Of a stretch of 64,000 nt of DNA, positions 6,922-15,300 are shown piece by piece (the first letter of the stretch is position 1; each line of letters opens with the position of its first letter). A program made the translations under genes and the position numbers. The stretch lies in assembly GCF_004366795.1 (NCBI RefSeq), contig NZ_SORF01000006.1:78993-142992 (forward strand), written 5' to 3'. The notes below the pieces were generated by a model, which was given only the letters and a program-made list of their open reading frames with translations, ran no database searches and was not told the DNA's origin. The DNA comes from Alicyclobacillus sacchari (lineage in GTDB: Bacteria > Bacillota > Bacilli > Alicyclobacillales > Alicyclobacillaceae).

Positions 6922-8022
6922 TTAGCTGCGCACAGCAGCCATGACGACGTCGTACAGCCGTTGTACAGCCTCAGGTTGTCCGAACGATTTCGCCCGTTTC
7001 TTCATCGCTGCAAGCTTTTCCGGCTTCAACAGCTCGACGACGCCATCCCACAGCAGATCTGCCGTCAAATCCTGTTCTCGAATCATCGCAGCGGCACCTG
7101 CATGCACCAGATTGCGCGCGTTTTCCTCCTGATGATTCGCCGTCACATACGGACTCGGTATCAGGATGGAAGCGATACCCAATGCGCAAATCTCCGCCAG
7201 CGTGCTGCTTCCCGCACGACTGACAATGAGATCGACGTTCGGCAATAGGCTCGGCATGTCCGAAATAAAGGGATGGATGGAGACGTTTTGCGGCAAGTCG
7301 CCTAACTCACGGCGCGTCTTCTCGTAGTGCGCTTCACCCGTGACAAACAAGCAGCGCCAATCCGGATGCTCCGCGAAACGCGGCAACATTTGGGCGATCT
7401 TCTGGTTGACGGATTCGGAGCCCCGACTGCCTGTAAAGATAAGGACAACCTTTTGTCCGTGCAGGATGCGATAGGTATCCAAGGCGCGCCGCTTCGCGGC
7501 AGGATCGACCGAGGCGACCTCGCTCGCGCGCGGATTCCCCGTGACAACGACGCGCCGCGCACCGCGAAAATGGCGCTCACTCTCGGGAAAGCACACCGCC
7601 ACAGCCTCAGTGCGACGGGCGCAGAGTTGGTTGGTCAATCCTGGCCGCGCATTCCCTTCCCAAATCACGCTTGGAATACCCAGGGACTTCGCGGCGAAGA
7701 CGACCGGCAGCGTGACGAATCCGCCTGTGCCGACGACGACGTCTGGGCGAAAGCGCCGCAAGAGGCGCCTCGCCTGAAAATACCCGCGCGCGGTGATGAG
7801 CAAGGTGCGCACCGCTTGCAGTGACACCTGCCTGCGCAGGCCAGCGGCCTCAATGGTTACAAACGGCAAATCAAGCGGTCGCACAATCGACTGCTCGAGC
7901 CCGTTGCGCGTGCCAATGTAAAGACAATCAAGCGGATCAACCCGCCCTTGCATATAGCGCCAAAGCGACAGCGCGGGGTAAATATGTCCCCCGGTGCCGC
8001 CGCCCGTCAATACCACTTTCAT
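6922..8022 (-). CDS. murG: UDP-GlcNAc:lipid I N-acetylglucosaminyl transferase
   Basis: Adds GlcNAc to lipid I to make lipid II at the inner face of the membrane. 366 residues, GT-B fold: N-terminal GGGTGGHIYPAL (residues 7-18) and the C-terminal UDP-GlcNAc site with SRAGSSTLAEI and HQEENA. The start overlaps the ftsW stop by 4 bases (8019-8022), so the two are coupled. About 100 bp without a gene separate it from murB. Confidence 0.96.
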   Translation of the reverse strand: MKVVLTGGGTGGHIYPALSLWRYMQGRVDPLDCLYIGTRNGLEQSIVRPLDLPFVTIEAAGLRRQVSLQAVRTLLITARGYFQARRLLRRFRPDVVVGTGGFVTLPVVFAAKSLGIPSVIWEGNARPGLTNQLCARRTEAVAVCFPESERHFRGARRVVVTGNPRASEVASVDPAAKRRALDTYRILHGQKVVLIFTGSRGSESVNQKIAQMLPRFAEHPDWRCLFVTGEAHYEKTRRELGDLPQNVSIHPFISDMPSLLPNVDLIVSRAGSSTLAEICALGIASILIPSPYVTANHQEENARNLVHAGAAAMIREQDLTADLLWDGVVELLKPEKLAAMKKRAKSFGQPEAVQRLYDVVMAAVRS

Positions 8023-9137
8023 CGAACCACTCCAGCCTGCTTCGAGATATTCAAGAGAATCCCGACGCCGCTGAGTAAGAGCGTCAAGGACGATCCGCCG
8101 TAACTAATAAACGGCAAGGTGATGCCTGTCGCCGGGATCGATCCCGTGACGACGCCAATGTTGATGAGAACTTGCACCGCAATCATGCCAGTAATGCCGA
8201 CGCCAAGTAAAGTGCCAAACTCGTCCGGCGCGTAGATGGCCGTGCGAATGCCGCGCCACACGAGCACGGCAAAGAGCAACAGCACGCAGATACCACCCAA
8301 AAGCCCCAGCTCTTCGCCGATGATGGAGAAGATGAAGTCTGTCTGCGGCTCGGGCAAGTAGAGAAACTTTTGGCGGCTGTTGCCAAGGCCGAGACCGAGA
8401 ATGCCGCCGGAGCCGAGCGCGTATAGCGACTGGATGATCTGATACCCTTTCCCGAGTGGGTACTTCCACGGGTCGATGAAGGCCGCGATGCGATCCATGC
8501 GATACGGTGCCACCGCGACGAGACCGCCAAACCCGAGCATGCCGACGCCAAAAAGCGCCCCTAAGTGCGACATGCGCGTTCCGGCTGCAAACAGCATGAT
8601 AATGGTCGTCCCCATGATCACGACACTCTGCCCAAGGTCTGGCTCCAGCATGATGAGGCCCACTGCGACCAGAGCTAGTCCCATGGGCGGCACGAAGCCA
8701 CGCCAGAACGAATGCATGCGGTCTGCCGACTCAGCGAGCAAATGGGCGAGAAACACGACCAGACCAAGCTTGGCAAACTCGGACGGTTGGATGCCCAGCG
8801 ATCCGATGCCAAGCCAGGCCTTAGATCCGCCGCGGTTGACACCGACAATCAGCACCAATACGAGCATGGCAAAGCTGGCGATGGCGAGCTTGGGCGCGTG
8901 TTTGCGCCAGACATGGTAGTCGATGCGGGAGAACCAGAACATGCAGAGGACGCCAATGATGGCCCAGATCAATTGGCGCTTGGAAAAGTAGAACGGGTCG
9001 CCGAAGCGCGTCGCAGACACGACGGACGAGGCACTGTGCACCATGGTGATCCCGAACGACAACAGGACCAGAATGACGCCGACAATCGCGAGATCGCCCG
9101 CCTGACGCGGCGTAGAAGTGGCGCGAGTCTGAAACAA
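8019..9137 (-). CDS. ftsW: lipid II polymerase of the SEDS family (FtsW/SpoVE)
   Basis: Integral membrane glycosyltransferase that polymerises septal or spore peptidoglycan with a class B PBP. 372 residues with about ten hydrophobic segments and the SEDS motifs GSKAWLGIGSLGIQPSEFAKL and, at the C-terminus, LPFISYGGSSL (both cited in part). It begins at TTG with GAGGAGGGG just upstream. In B. subtilis the gene in this place is spoVE; sequence alone cannot tell a vegetative from a sporulation role. Confidence 0.93.
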   Translation of the reverse strand: MFQTRATSTPRQAGDLAIVGVILVLLSFGITMVHSASSVVSATRFGDPFYFSKRQLIWAIIGVLCMFWFSRIDYHVWRKHAPKLAIASFAMLVLVLIVGVNRGGSKAWLGIGSLGIQPSEFAKLGLVVFLAHLLAESADRMHSFWRGFVPPMGLALVAVGLIMLEPDLGQSVVIMGTTIIMLFAAGTRMSHLGALFGVGMLGFGGLVAVAPYRMDRIAAFIDPWKYPLGKGYQIIQSLYALGSGGILGLGLGNSRQKFLYLPEPQTDFIFSIIGEELGLLGGICVLLLFAVLVWRGIRTAIYAPDEFGTLLGVGITGMIAVQVLINIGVVTGSIPATGITLPFISYGGSSLTLLLSGVGILLNISKQAGVVR

Positions 9138-9254
9138 ATTGGCCCCTCCTCAGACGCACCGGTGCCTGACAACGCTCTCGAGAGCTGCCGCCAGCACAGG
9201 CTGTGTGAGCGGCCCGTATGAGCGGCGAAAAAGAGCCGCCCATAGGACACGCTG

Positions 9255-10643
9255 CTACAGTCTATGCACCGCCTCTTTGAACATGCTTCCCCGAACTTCG
9301 AAGGAACTAAACATGTCCCAACTGGCGCAGGCTGGTGACAACAATACGGTGTCCCCCGCTTCGGCGAGACGATGGGCGCATTGCACCGCCTCGTCGAGCG
9401 AAGACACGAGTTCAATCCGCGCGACACCCGCCCGCCGACACGTGTCCCGCAACGCCTCGCGCGTCTGGCCGAGACACACGGCGGCCTTCACCCGCTCGCG
9501 CAACTCCGGCAACAGTGAATCGAACGACAAACCGCGGTCCAATCCACCCGCAATCCATACGATGCCACGCGCAAACGAGCGCAGGGCTTGGCGAGCCGCG
9601 TCTGGATTGGTGGCCTTCGAGTCGTTGTAGTAGCGAACACCCGCGAGTTCCCGTACAAACTCAAGCCGATGTTCGACGCCCTGGAACGTTGCCGCTACCT
9701 GACGAATTGCCTCGTCAGGCGCCCCCGCCGCACGTGCGAGTGCCGCGGCAGCCACTACATTTTGTAAGTTGTGGCGACCAGGCAACGCCACCTCGGCGAT
9801 CGACAGCAATGTGCGCACATGGCCGCCATCTGCGATGACGATCGATCCGTTCTGCACACCCACGCCGAATTCAAAACGCGCGTGATCGACACTGAAATAA
9901 TGCACGTCCGCCCGCAGACGCGAAGCGCCTCCAGCGACCAGATCCTGATCTGCATTGAGTACGGCGATATCCCCTGGCTCCATATTGGCAAACATCTTCC
10001 ACTTAGCTTCTTGATACGCCTCGAACGTGCCATGGTAATCGAGATGTGCCGGATAGAAATTGAGCAAGGCAGCGCCTCGTGGCCGAAAGCGCCAGGTCCC
10101 CATCAATTGAAAGCTGGAAACCTCGAGCACGACCGGTTCGTCCGTCTGCTCATCCGCAATCGCCTCTGCAAACGGCGTGCCGATGTTTCCTCCGACAAAC
10201 GGGTTGCACGAAGCCACGCGCAGCATTTCGCCGACAAGCGTGGTCGTCGTCGTTTTGCCGTTGGATCCCGTGATGGCGTAAATCGGCCTCTCCGTAAACC
10301 ATGACGCGACCTCGATCTCGCTAAACATGGGTACCTCGTTTGCGACAAGTTGCTCGACAAACGGAACCGTATATGGAATACCGGGGCTTTTCACAACAAA
10401 CTGCCAAGCGTTAGAAAGTAATTCCGGCGGATGCCCGCCGAACACAAACCGCACTCCATGTTGCGCCAGTTCTGCGACCATCGGATCGGCCTCGGGCGCC
10501 CCACCTCGATCCGTTACGGTCACGCGAAAGCCGCGCCCTGCCAGTAAACGGGCAGCCGCGGCTCCACTTTTGCCATATCCCATCACGAGCACATTTCCTG
10601 GTGCTCGAAGCCATTCTGATAGCGGTTCGCCATACCTGTCCAA
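9255..10643 (-). CDS. murD: UDP-N-acetylmuramoyl-L-alanine:D-glutamate ligase
   Basis: ATP-dependent ligase adding D-Glu to UDP-MurNAc-L-Ala. 462 residues: N-terminal Rossmann-like domain with VMGYGKSGAAAARLL, ATP site TGSNGKTTTTTLVG, HLDYHGTFEAYQEAKW in the middle domain and YNDSKATNPDA starting the C-terminal domain. TTG start with AAGGTG upstream. The 117 bp before ftsW hold no gene. Confidence 0.95.
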   Translation of the reverse strand: MDRYGEPLSEWLRAPGNVLVMGYGKSGAAAARLLAGRGFRVTVTDRGGAPEADPMVAELAQHGVRFVFGGHPPELLSNAWQFVVKSPGIPYTVPFVEQLVANEVPMFSEIEVASWFTERPIYAITGSNGKTTTTTLVGEMLRVASCNPFVGGNIGTPFAEAIADEQTDEPVVLEVSSFQLMGTWRFRPRGAALLNFYPAHLDYHGTFEAYQEAKWKMFANMEPGDIAVLNADQDLVAGGASRLRADVHYFSVDHARFEFGVGVQNGSIVIADGGHVRTLLSIAEVALPGRHNLQNVVAAAALARAAGAPDEAIRQVAATFQGVEHRLEFVRELAGVRYYNDSKATNPDAARQALRSFARGIVWIAGGLDRGLSFDSLLPELRERVKAAVCLGQTREALRDTCRRAGVARIELVSSLDEAVQCAHRLAEAGDTVLLSPACASWDMFSSFEVRGSMFKEAVHRL

Positions 10644-10666
10644 TGCGGGTCACCTTCCGTTTGATT

Positions 10667-11635
10667 TTAGTAGGACAAGAGTGCGAGCGTGCCAAACGCA
10701 CAAATGAACGAGGCAAACCAGAACAGAAGCACGACTTCCCACTCCGACCAGCCACCAAGTTCGAAATGATGATGCAACGGGCTCATGCGAAACACCCGTC
10801 GGCCAAATGTTCGATACGAAAACACCTGAATCATCACCGACAAAGCCTCGATCACAAACACCAGCCCGAACAGGATCAGTGCAAGTTCACTGTGGGTGAG
10901 CACGGCCACCATCGCCAGCCCACCCCCGATGGCGAGCGAGCCGGTATCTCCCATAAACACCTTTGCCGGGTGGCGGTTAAACGCCAAGAACGCACCCAAA
11001 GCACCAACCATCGCCGCACAGAACAGCGCCACATCGTAGTTGGTGTGCCAATAGGCATAGACCGCGTAAGCGGCAAATACCATAATGGCCGAGCCCGAAA
11101 GCAATCCATCCAATCCGTCTGTCAGATTGACCGCGTTGGTCGTACCGACAAGGACCAACAGGAGAAACACAACATACAATATGCCGATGGATAAGGCCCA
11201 GTTCGAAAACGGAATATGGATCGAAAAGCCCTCACTACGCCCTTGTTGCAGGTACAGCATCAGAAAGAGCACAATCGTCAGTAGACTTTGCAGGACGATT
11301 TTTTGTTTGGCCGTCAAACCCAGATTGCGCTTTTTGAGGATTTTAATCAAATCGTCAGCAAAGCCAATGAGACCGAAACCGACCGTCCCCACCAACAACA
11401 TTGCCGTGTCGAGGTTGTTGAACGCGAACCTCAGCGTTGTCAGCACGACCGCGATGAGAATGATGACGCCTCCCATGGTCGGCGTTCCCGCCTTCACCTG
11501 ATGGTGCTGCGGGCCTTCTTCGCGGATCGATTGGCCAAATTTCAAGCGGTGCAAAATGGGAATCGCGATGGGCCCAAGCAGGAGTCCAATCGCGAATGCC
11601 GCGATCGCTGTAAATAGCAAGGCCTGTAAATCCAA
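10667..11635 (-). CDS. mraY: phospho-MurNAc-pentapeptide transferase (lipid I synthase)
   Basis: Transfers phospho-MurNAc-pentapeptide to undecaprenyl phosphate. 322 residues with about ten membrane segments. The family's acidic motifs are visible: FADDLIK, NAVNLTDGLDGL, VFMGDTGSLAIGG and the cytoplasmic MSPLHHHFE loop. It lies directly between murE and murD; no murF is present where many relatives carry one. Confidence 0.96.
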   Translation of the reverse strand: MDLQALLFTAIAAFAIGLLLGPIAIPILHRLKFGQSIREEGPQHHQVKAGTPTMGGVIILIAVVLTTLRFAFNNLDTAMLLVGTVGFGLIGFADDLIKILKKRNLGLTAKQKIVLQSLLTIVLFLMLYLQQGRSEGFSIHIPFSNWALSIGILYVVFLLLVLVGTTNAVNLTDGLDGLLSGSAIMVFAAYAVYAYWHTNYDVALFCAAMVGALGAFLAFNRHPAKVFMGDTGSLAIGGGLAMVAVLTHSELALILFGLVFVIEALSVMIQVFSYRTFGRRVFRMSPLHHHFELGGWSEWEVVLLFWFASFICAFGTLALLSY

Positions 11636-11695
11636 GTTCAGTTCCCCCTAAACCGCGTGGCCGAATCAGGTCACAGGACCTTTTTCGCGCAACTC

Positions 11696-13192
11696 CTAGA
11701 ACTGTCCGCGCAGTGCCGCAATCGCCTCCCGCGCTTCCTCCCGATCATCGAAGTGCAATCGCTCGCGGCCAACAATCTGATAGTCCTCGTGACCTTTGCC
11801 TGCGATCACGACGATATCCGCCGGCTTTGCTTCGCGGATGGCTTCGCGGATCGCCTGCCGCCTGTCGACCTGTTCGCGCACCTTGGCGGCGAGCGCGGGC
11901 GGCACACCTTCCCGCATATCGGCCAAAATGGAAAGCGGATCTTCACCGCGCGGGTTGTCGCTTGTAAAAATGGCGAGATCGGCAAGCTCCGCCGCCGTTT
12001 GAGCCATGCGGGGACGTTTCGTACGATCGCGATCGCCGCCGCAGCCGATGACGACGATGACCCGTCCCTTGGCAAATTCCCGCACGCTCGACAGTACGTT
12101 GGCGACACCGTCAGGCGTGTGCGCATAATCGACGAACACGCCAAAAGGTTGGCCGCCGTCGATACGCTCGCAGCGCCCAGGAACACCAGGGTAGGATGCA
12201 AGCCCCGCCGCGATGACGTCGAGTTGCACGCCCTCCACCAATGCGATGGCAATAGCCGCAAGGGCGTTGTAGACATTGAAACGGCCAATCAACCCTGTCT
12301 GGGCCGAGAGAACCCCAACCGGCGTGCGCACGCGCAACGTCGCCCCGGCTGCCGTCAAATGCACGTCGTCGGCGTGAATATCGGCCTCGCGCTCAAGCCC
12401 ATAGGTTAGAATGGGTGCGGTCGTCGCATCCATCATCGTTTGCGCCCACGGATCGTCGACGTTGATCACGGCGTGCGGCGAATTGCCTGCGGACTCGTCG
12501 AACGCGTTGCCCAGTCGCGCGAACAACAACGACTTGGCCGCCGCATAGCGCTCCATCGTCCCGTGGAAGTCAAGATGATCCTGCGTCAAATTGGTGAACG
12601 CAGCGCTCGCAAACGACACTCCGGCGGCGCGCCGCTCGACCAAGGCGTGCGATGACACCTCCATCACCGCATGCGAGCAACCCGCATCGACGAATGTTCG
12701 CAACAGCCGGTGCACTTCGACCGCCTCCGGCGTCGTGTTGGGCAACGGCAGTTCAACATCGCCGTACTTCGCGCCAACGGTACCAATGACGCCTGTTCGT
12801 CTGCCAGCCACTTCAAGTAGATGGCGTACCAGGTGAGTCACCGTCGTCTTGCCATTCGTACCCGTGACGCCGACCACACGCAACCGCCGCGAGGGCCGAT
12901 CGAACAGGCGATCCGCCAGCAGTGCGGACATATGCCTTGTATCGCGCACAATCACCTGTGGCACATCCGCTCGAATACCCTCGATGCGCCGTTCGACCAA
13001 GAGTGCCACTGCCCCCTGTTCCACCGCCTGTGCAGCAAACGCATGGCCGTCGACCGTATGCCCTGGGATCGCCGCGAACAGCGCCCCCGGTGCAGCTTGC
13101 CGTGAATCGGTGACAATGTGCAGAATATCAGGGTTCTCCGCCCCTGTGATTTGGTAATTGAGAAACGGCTGTACAAGCTGTCTCAAACGCAT
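11696..13192 (-). CDS. murE: UDP-MurNAc-tripeptide synthetase (meso-diaminopimelate adding)
   Basis: Adds the third amino acid to the peptidoglycan precursor. 498 residues from ATG 13192, which has GAGGGGGG 6 bases upstream; an upstream in-frame start (13234) lacks a ribosome site. ATP site GVTGTNGKTTVTHL, EVSSHAL, NLTQDHLDFHGTMERY and the DNPR signature that binds meso-diaminopimelate, so a meso-DAP cell wall is predicted. Confidence 0.95.
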   Translation of the reverse strand: MRLRQLVQPFLNYQITGAENPDILHIVTDSRQAAPGALFAAIPGHTVDGHAFAAQAVEQGAVALLVERRIEGIRADVPQVIVRDTRHMSALLADRLFDRPSRRLRVVGVTGTNGKTTVTHLVRHLLEVAGRRTGVIGTVGAKYGDVELPLPNTTPEAVEVHRLLRTFVDAGCSHAVMEVSSHALVERRAAGVSFASAAFTNLTQDHLDFHGTMERYAAAKSLLFARLGNAFDESAGNSPHAVINVDDPWAQTMMDATTAPILTYGLEREADIHADDVHLTAAGATLRVRTPVGVLSAQTGLIGRFNVYNALAAIAIALVEGVQLDVIAAGLASYPGVPGRCERIDGGQPFGVFVDYAHTPDGVANVLSSVREFAKGRVIVVIGCGGDRDRTKRPRMAQTAAELADLAIFTSDNPRGEDPLSILADMREGVPPALAAKVREQVDRRQAIREAIREAKPADIVVIAGKGHEDYQIVGRERLHFDDREEAREAIAALRGQF

Positions 13193-13264
13193 GGATATCC
13201 CCCCTCGAGGCTCAGCGATTGGCCTCAGGTCCACTCGCCACTCTATTGGTTTACCTCCACCTTG

Positions 13265-15229
13265 TCAATTGCCGCTCGGTGTGCCGTCGCCCAAATACAG
13301 CCTGATTACAGATCCAGGTTCCACTTTGCTTCCCCCCGCTGGCGACTGTGCGACGACAACCTGGCCTTGACCCTGAATGTCGACTTTCAGGTTCGCAGAA
13401 TTTTGCAGTGCGAGATTTTGCGCCTGCTTCAGAGTCAACCCCTGGAAGTTTGGCACCGTGACCGGCGGCACTTCGGGGTACCGGTACTTTTTCGGCAAGC
13501 CTTGCGGGTTCGGTTGCACACCCATCTCGTGCAAAGCGTCATCGAGAATGTTGCCGACGATAGGCGCTGCGATCACGCCGCCAAACACCACGCCATGCTT
13601 GGGGTGCGGATTGTCGATGGCGATATATGCCACAAGTTTCGGCTGATTCGCGGGAGCCATGCCAATGAACGACACGATGTAGTGCCCCGATTCGTAGTGC
13701 CCGTTCTTCGCGACCTGCGCCGTCCCCGTTTTGCCAGCGATGCGATAGCCATCTCGGTAGGCCTTACCACCACTGCCATTCGCAACGACACTTTCGAGCG
13801 CGGACCGAACTTGTGCCGCAGTGGCCGAGGAGATCACCTGGCGGACCACAGTCGGCTTCGTCTCTTCGACCACCTGTCCCGTATCGTGGTTCAAGATTTC
13901 GGATACGACATACGGCTTCATGAGCTTACCGCCGTTGGCGACCGCACCGACCGCCATCACCTGTTGAATGGGGGTCACCGAAACGCCTTGGCCGAACGCC
14001 GTCGTTGCCAGTTCAAGCGGACCCACGCGATTCAACTTAAAGAGGATGCCGTTGCCCTCACCCGGAAGATCGATGCCCGTCTTCTGGCCAAAGCCAAAAT
14101 TGCGGATATACGAGAACAGGCTCTCCTTCCCAAGACGCTCGCCGAGCGCGATGAACCCTGGGTTGCACGAGTTTTCAACAACTTGCAAAAACGACTCCGA
14201 TCCATGTCCGCCAGCCTTCCAGCAGCGAATGCGATGCCCGGCCACTTCGTAATAGCCCGGATCGTAAAAACTGTCCTGCAGATTGACCTTGTTCTCTTGC
14301 AGGGCGGCTGACAGGGTGACGATTTTAAATGTGGAACCAGGCTCAAATGTCTGCCAAATCGCGAGGTTGCGATTGTACGTCGATGGTGGCGCACTGCGCC
14401 AATCCGCCGGATTGAACGACGGATAATTGGCCATCGCGACAATCGCGCCTGTCTGCGGATTCTCGACAATCGCGGTGACCGAGTCCGGATTGTACTCGGC
14501 GACAGCTTGCTCGATCTCGCGCTCCACGTACTGCTGCACCTGCAGGTTAATGGTGGTCTTGATGTCGTCGCCATCTGTCGGCTCGACAACTGATTGGCCC
14601 TCGCCAGGAATCAGTTCGCCGTTGGCTTTTGCGTAAAACGTGATTCCGCCCTTCTGGCCGCTCAGGACAGCGTTATACTGCTTTTCGAGGCCAGTCAAAC
14701 CGACGTTCTCATAGCCGGTGATACCGAGCACCTGGGCGGCGAGATCGCCATATGGATAGGCGCGCTTGCCGTCTTCGGTCAGATAAATACCAGGCAGTCC
14801 AAGCGCCCGAATCTGGTTCGCCTTGGCTTCCGGCATTTGTCGGCCGCCTGGCCGAATGTAAACCATCAACTCGCGCTGCGAGATTTGCCGAAGCACACTG
14901 GCCTCCGACATTCCCAGAATCGGCGCGAGTTTTTTGGCGGTATCCGGCTTGTCCTTAATCTGGCTAGGAACCGCAACAATTGTGGGCGCGGTCGCCGTAT
15001 ACGTCAATGGTTGACCTGCACTGTCAAGAATGCTCCCGCGAATGCCGGCAAGCGGCACCGTCCTGTCCCAGGAACTCTTGGCCAGACCGGAAAGCCACCC
15101 TGACTGTAGCACTTGTACAAAAAAGAGCCGCCCAACCAATGCCAGAATCGCCGCAAACAGCGCCATGAGCAACATGACTAAGCGCCGTCGCATCATTCCT
15201 CGAGTCACGCGCAACAGGTTCGCCCCCAA
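13265..15229 (-). CDS. spoVD: class B penicillin-binding protein with one PASTA domain (SpoVD type)
   Basis: Membrane-anchored transpeptidase. 654 residues: basic N-terminus then one membrane helix (about 15-36), dimerisation domain, transpeptidase domain with the nucleophile in EPGSTFK, the second motif SCN and KTGTAQ, and one C-terminal PASTA domain starting at PNFQGLTLKQAQNLA. Length and single PASTA domain match SpoVD; its place after pbpB and before murE is the same as in Bacillus. Confidence 0.88.
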   Translation of the reverse strand: MGANLLRVTRGMMRRRLVMLLMALFAAILALVGRLFFVQVLQSGWLSGLAKSSWDRTVPLAGIRGSILDSAGQPLTYTATAPTIVAVPSQIKDKPDTAKKLAPILGMSEASVLRQISQRELMVYIRPGGRQMPEAKANQIRALGLPGIYLTEDGKRAYPYGDLAAQVLGITGYENVGLTGLEKQYNAVLSGQKGGITFYAKANGELIPGEGQSVVEPTDGDDIKTTINLQVQQYVEREIEQAVAEYNPDSVTAIVENPQTGAIVAMANYPSFNPADWRSAPPSTYNRNLAIWQTFEPGSTFKIVTLSAALQENKVNLQDSFYDPGYYEVAGHRIRCWKAGGHGSESFLQVVENSCNPGFIALGERLGKESLFSYIRNFGFGQKTGIDLPGEGNGILFKLNRVGPLELATTAFGQGVSVTPIQQVMAVGAVANGGKLMKPYVVSEILNHDTGQVVEETKPTVVRQVISSATAAQVRSALESVVANGSGGKAYRDGYRIAGKTGTAQVAKNGHYESGHYIVSFIGMAPANQPKLVAYIAIDNPHPKHGVVFGGVIAAPIVGNILDDALHEMGVQPNPQGLPKKYRYPEVPPVTVPNFQGLTLKQAQNLALQNSANLKVDIQGQGQVVVAQSPAGGSKVEPGSVIRLYLGDGTPSGN

Positions 15230-15300
15230 GCCAAGCTTGTTCGTTGAGACTAGCCTATGCGGACAACTCTAGAATTAGAATGGGCGGATATCTTTGTGCC

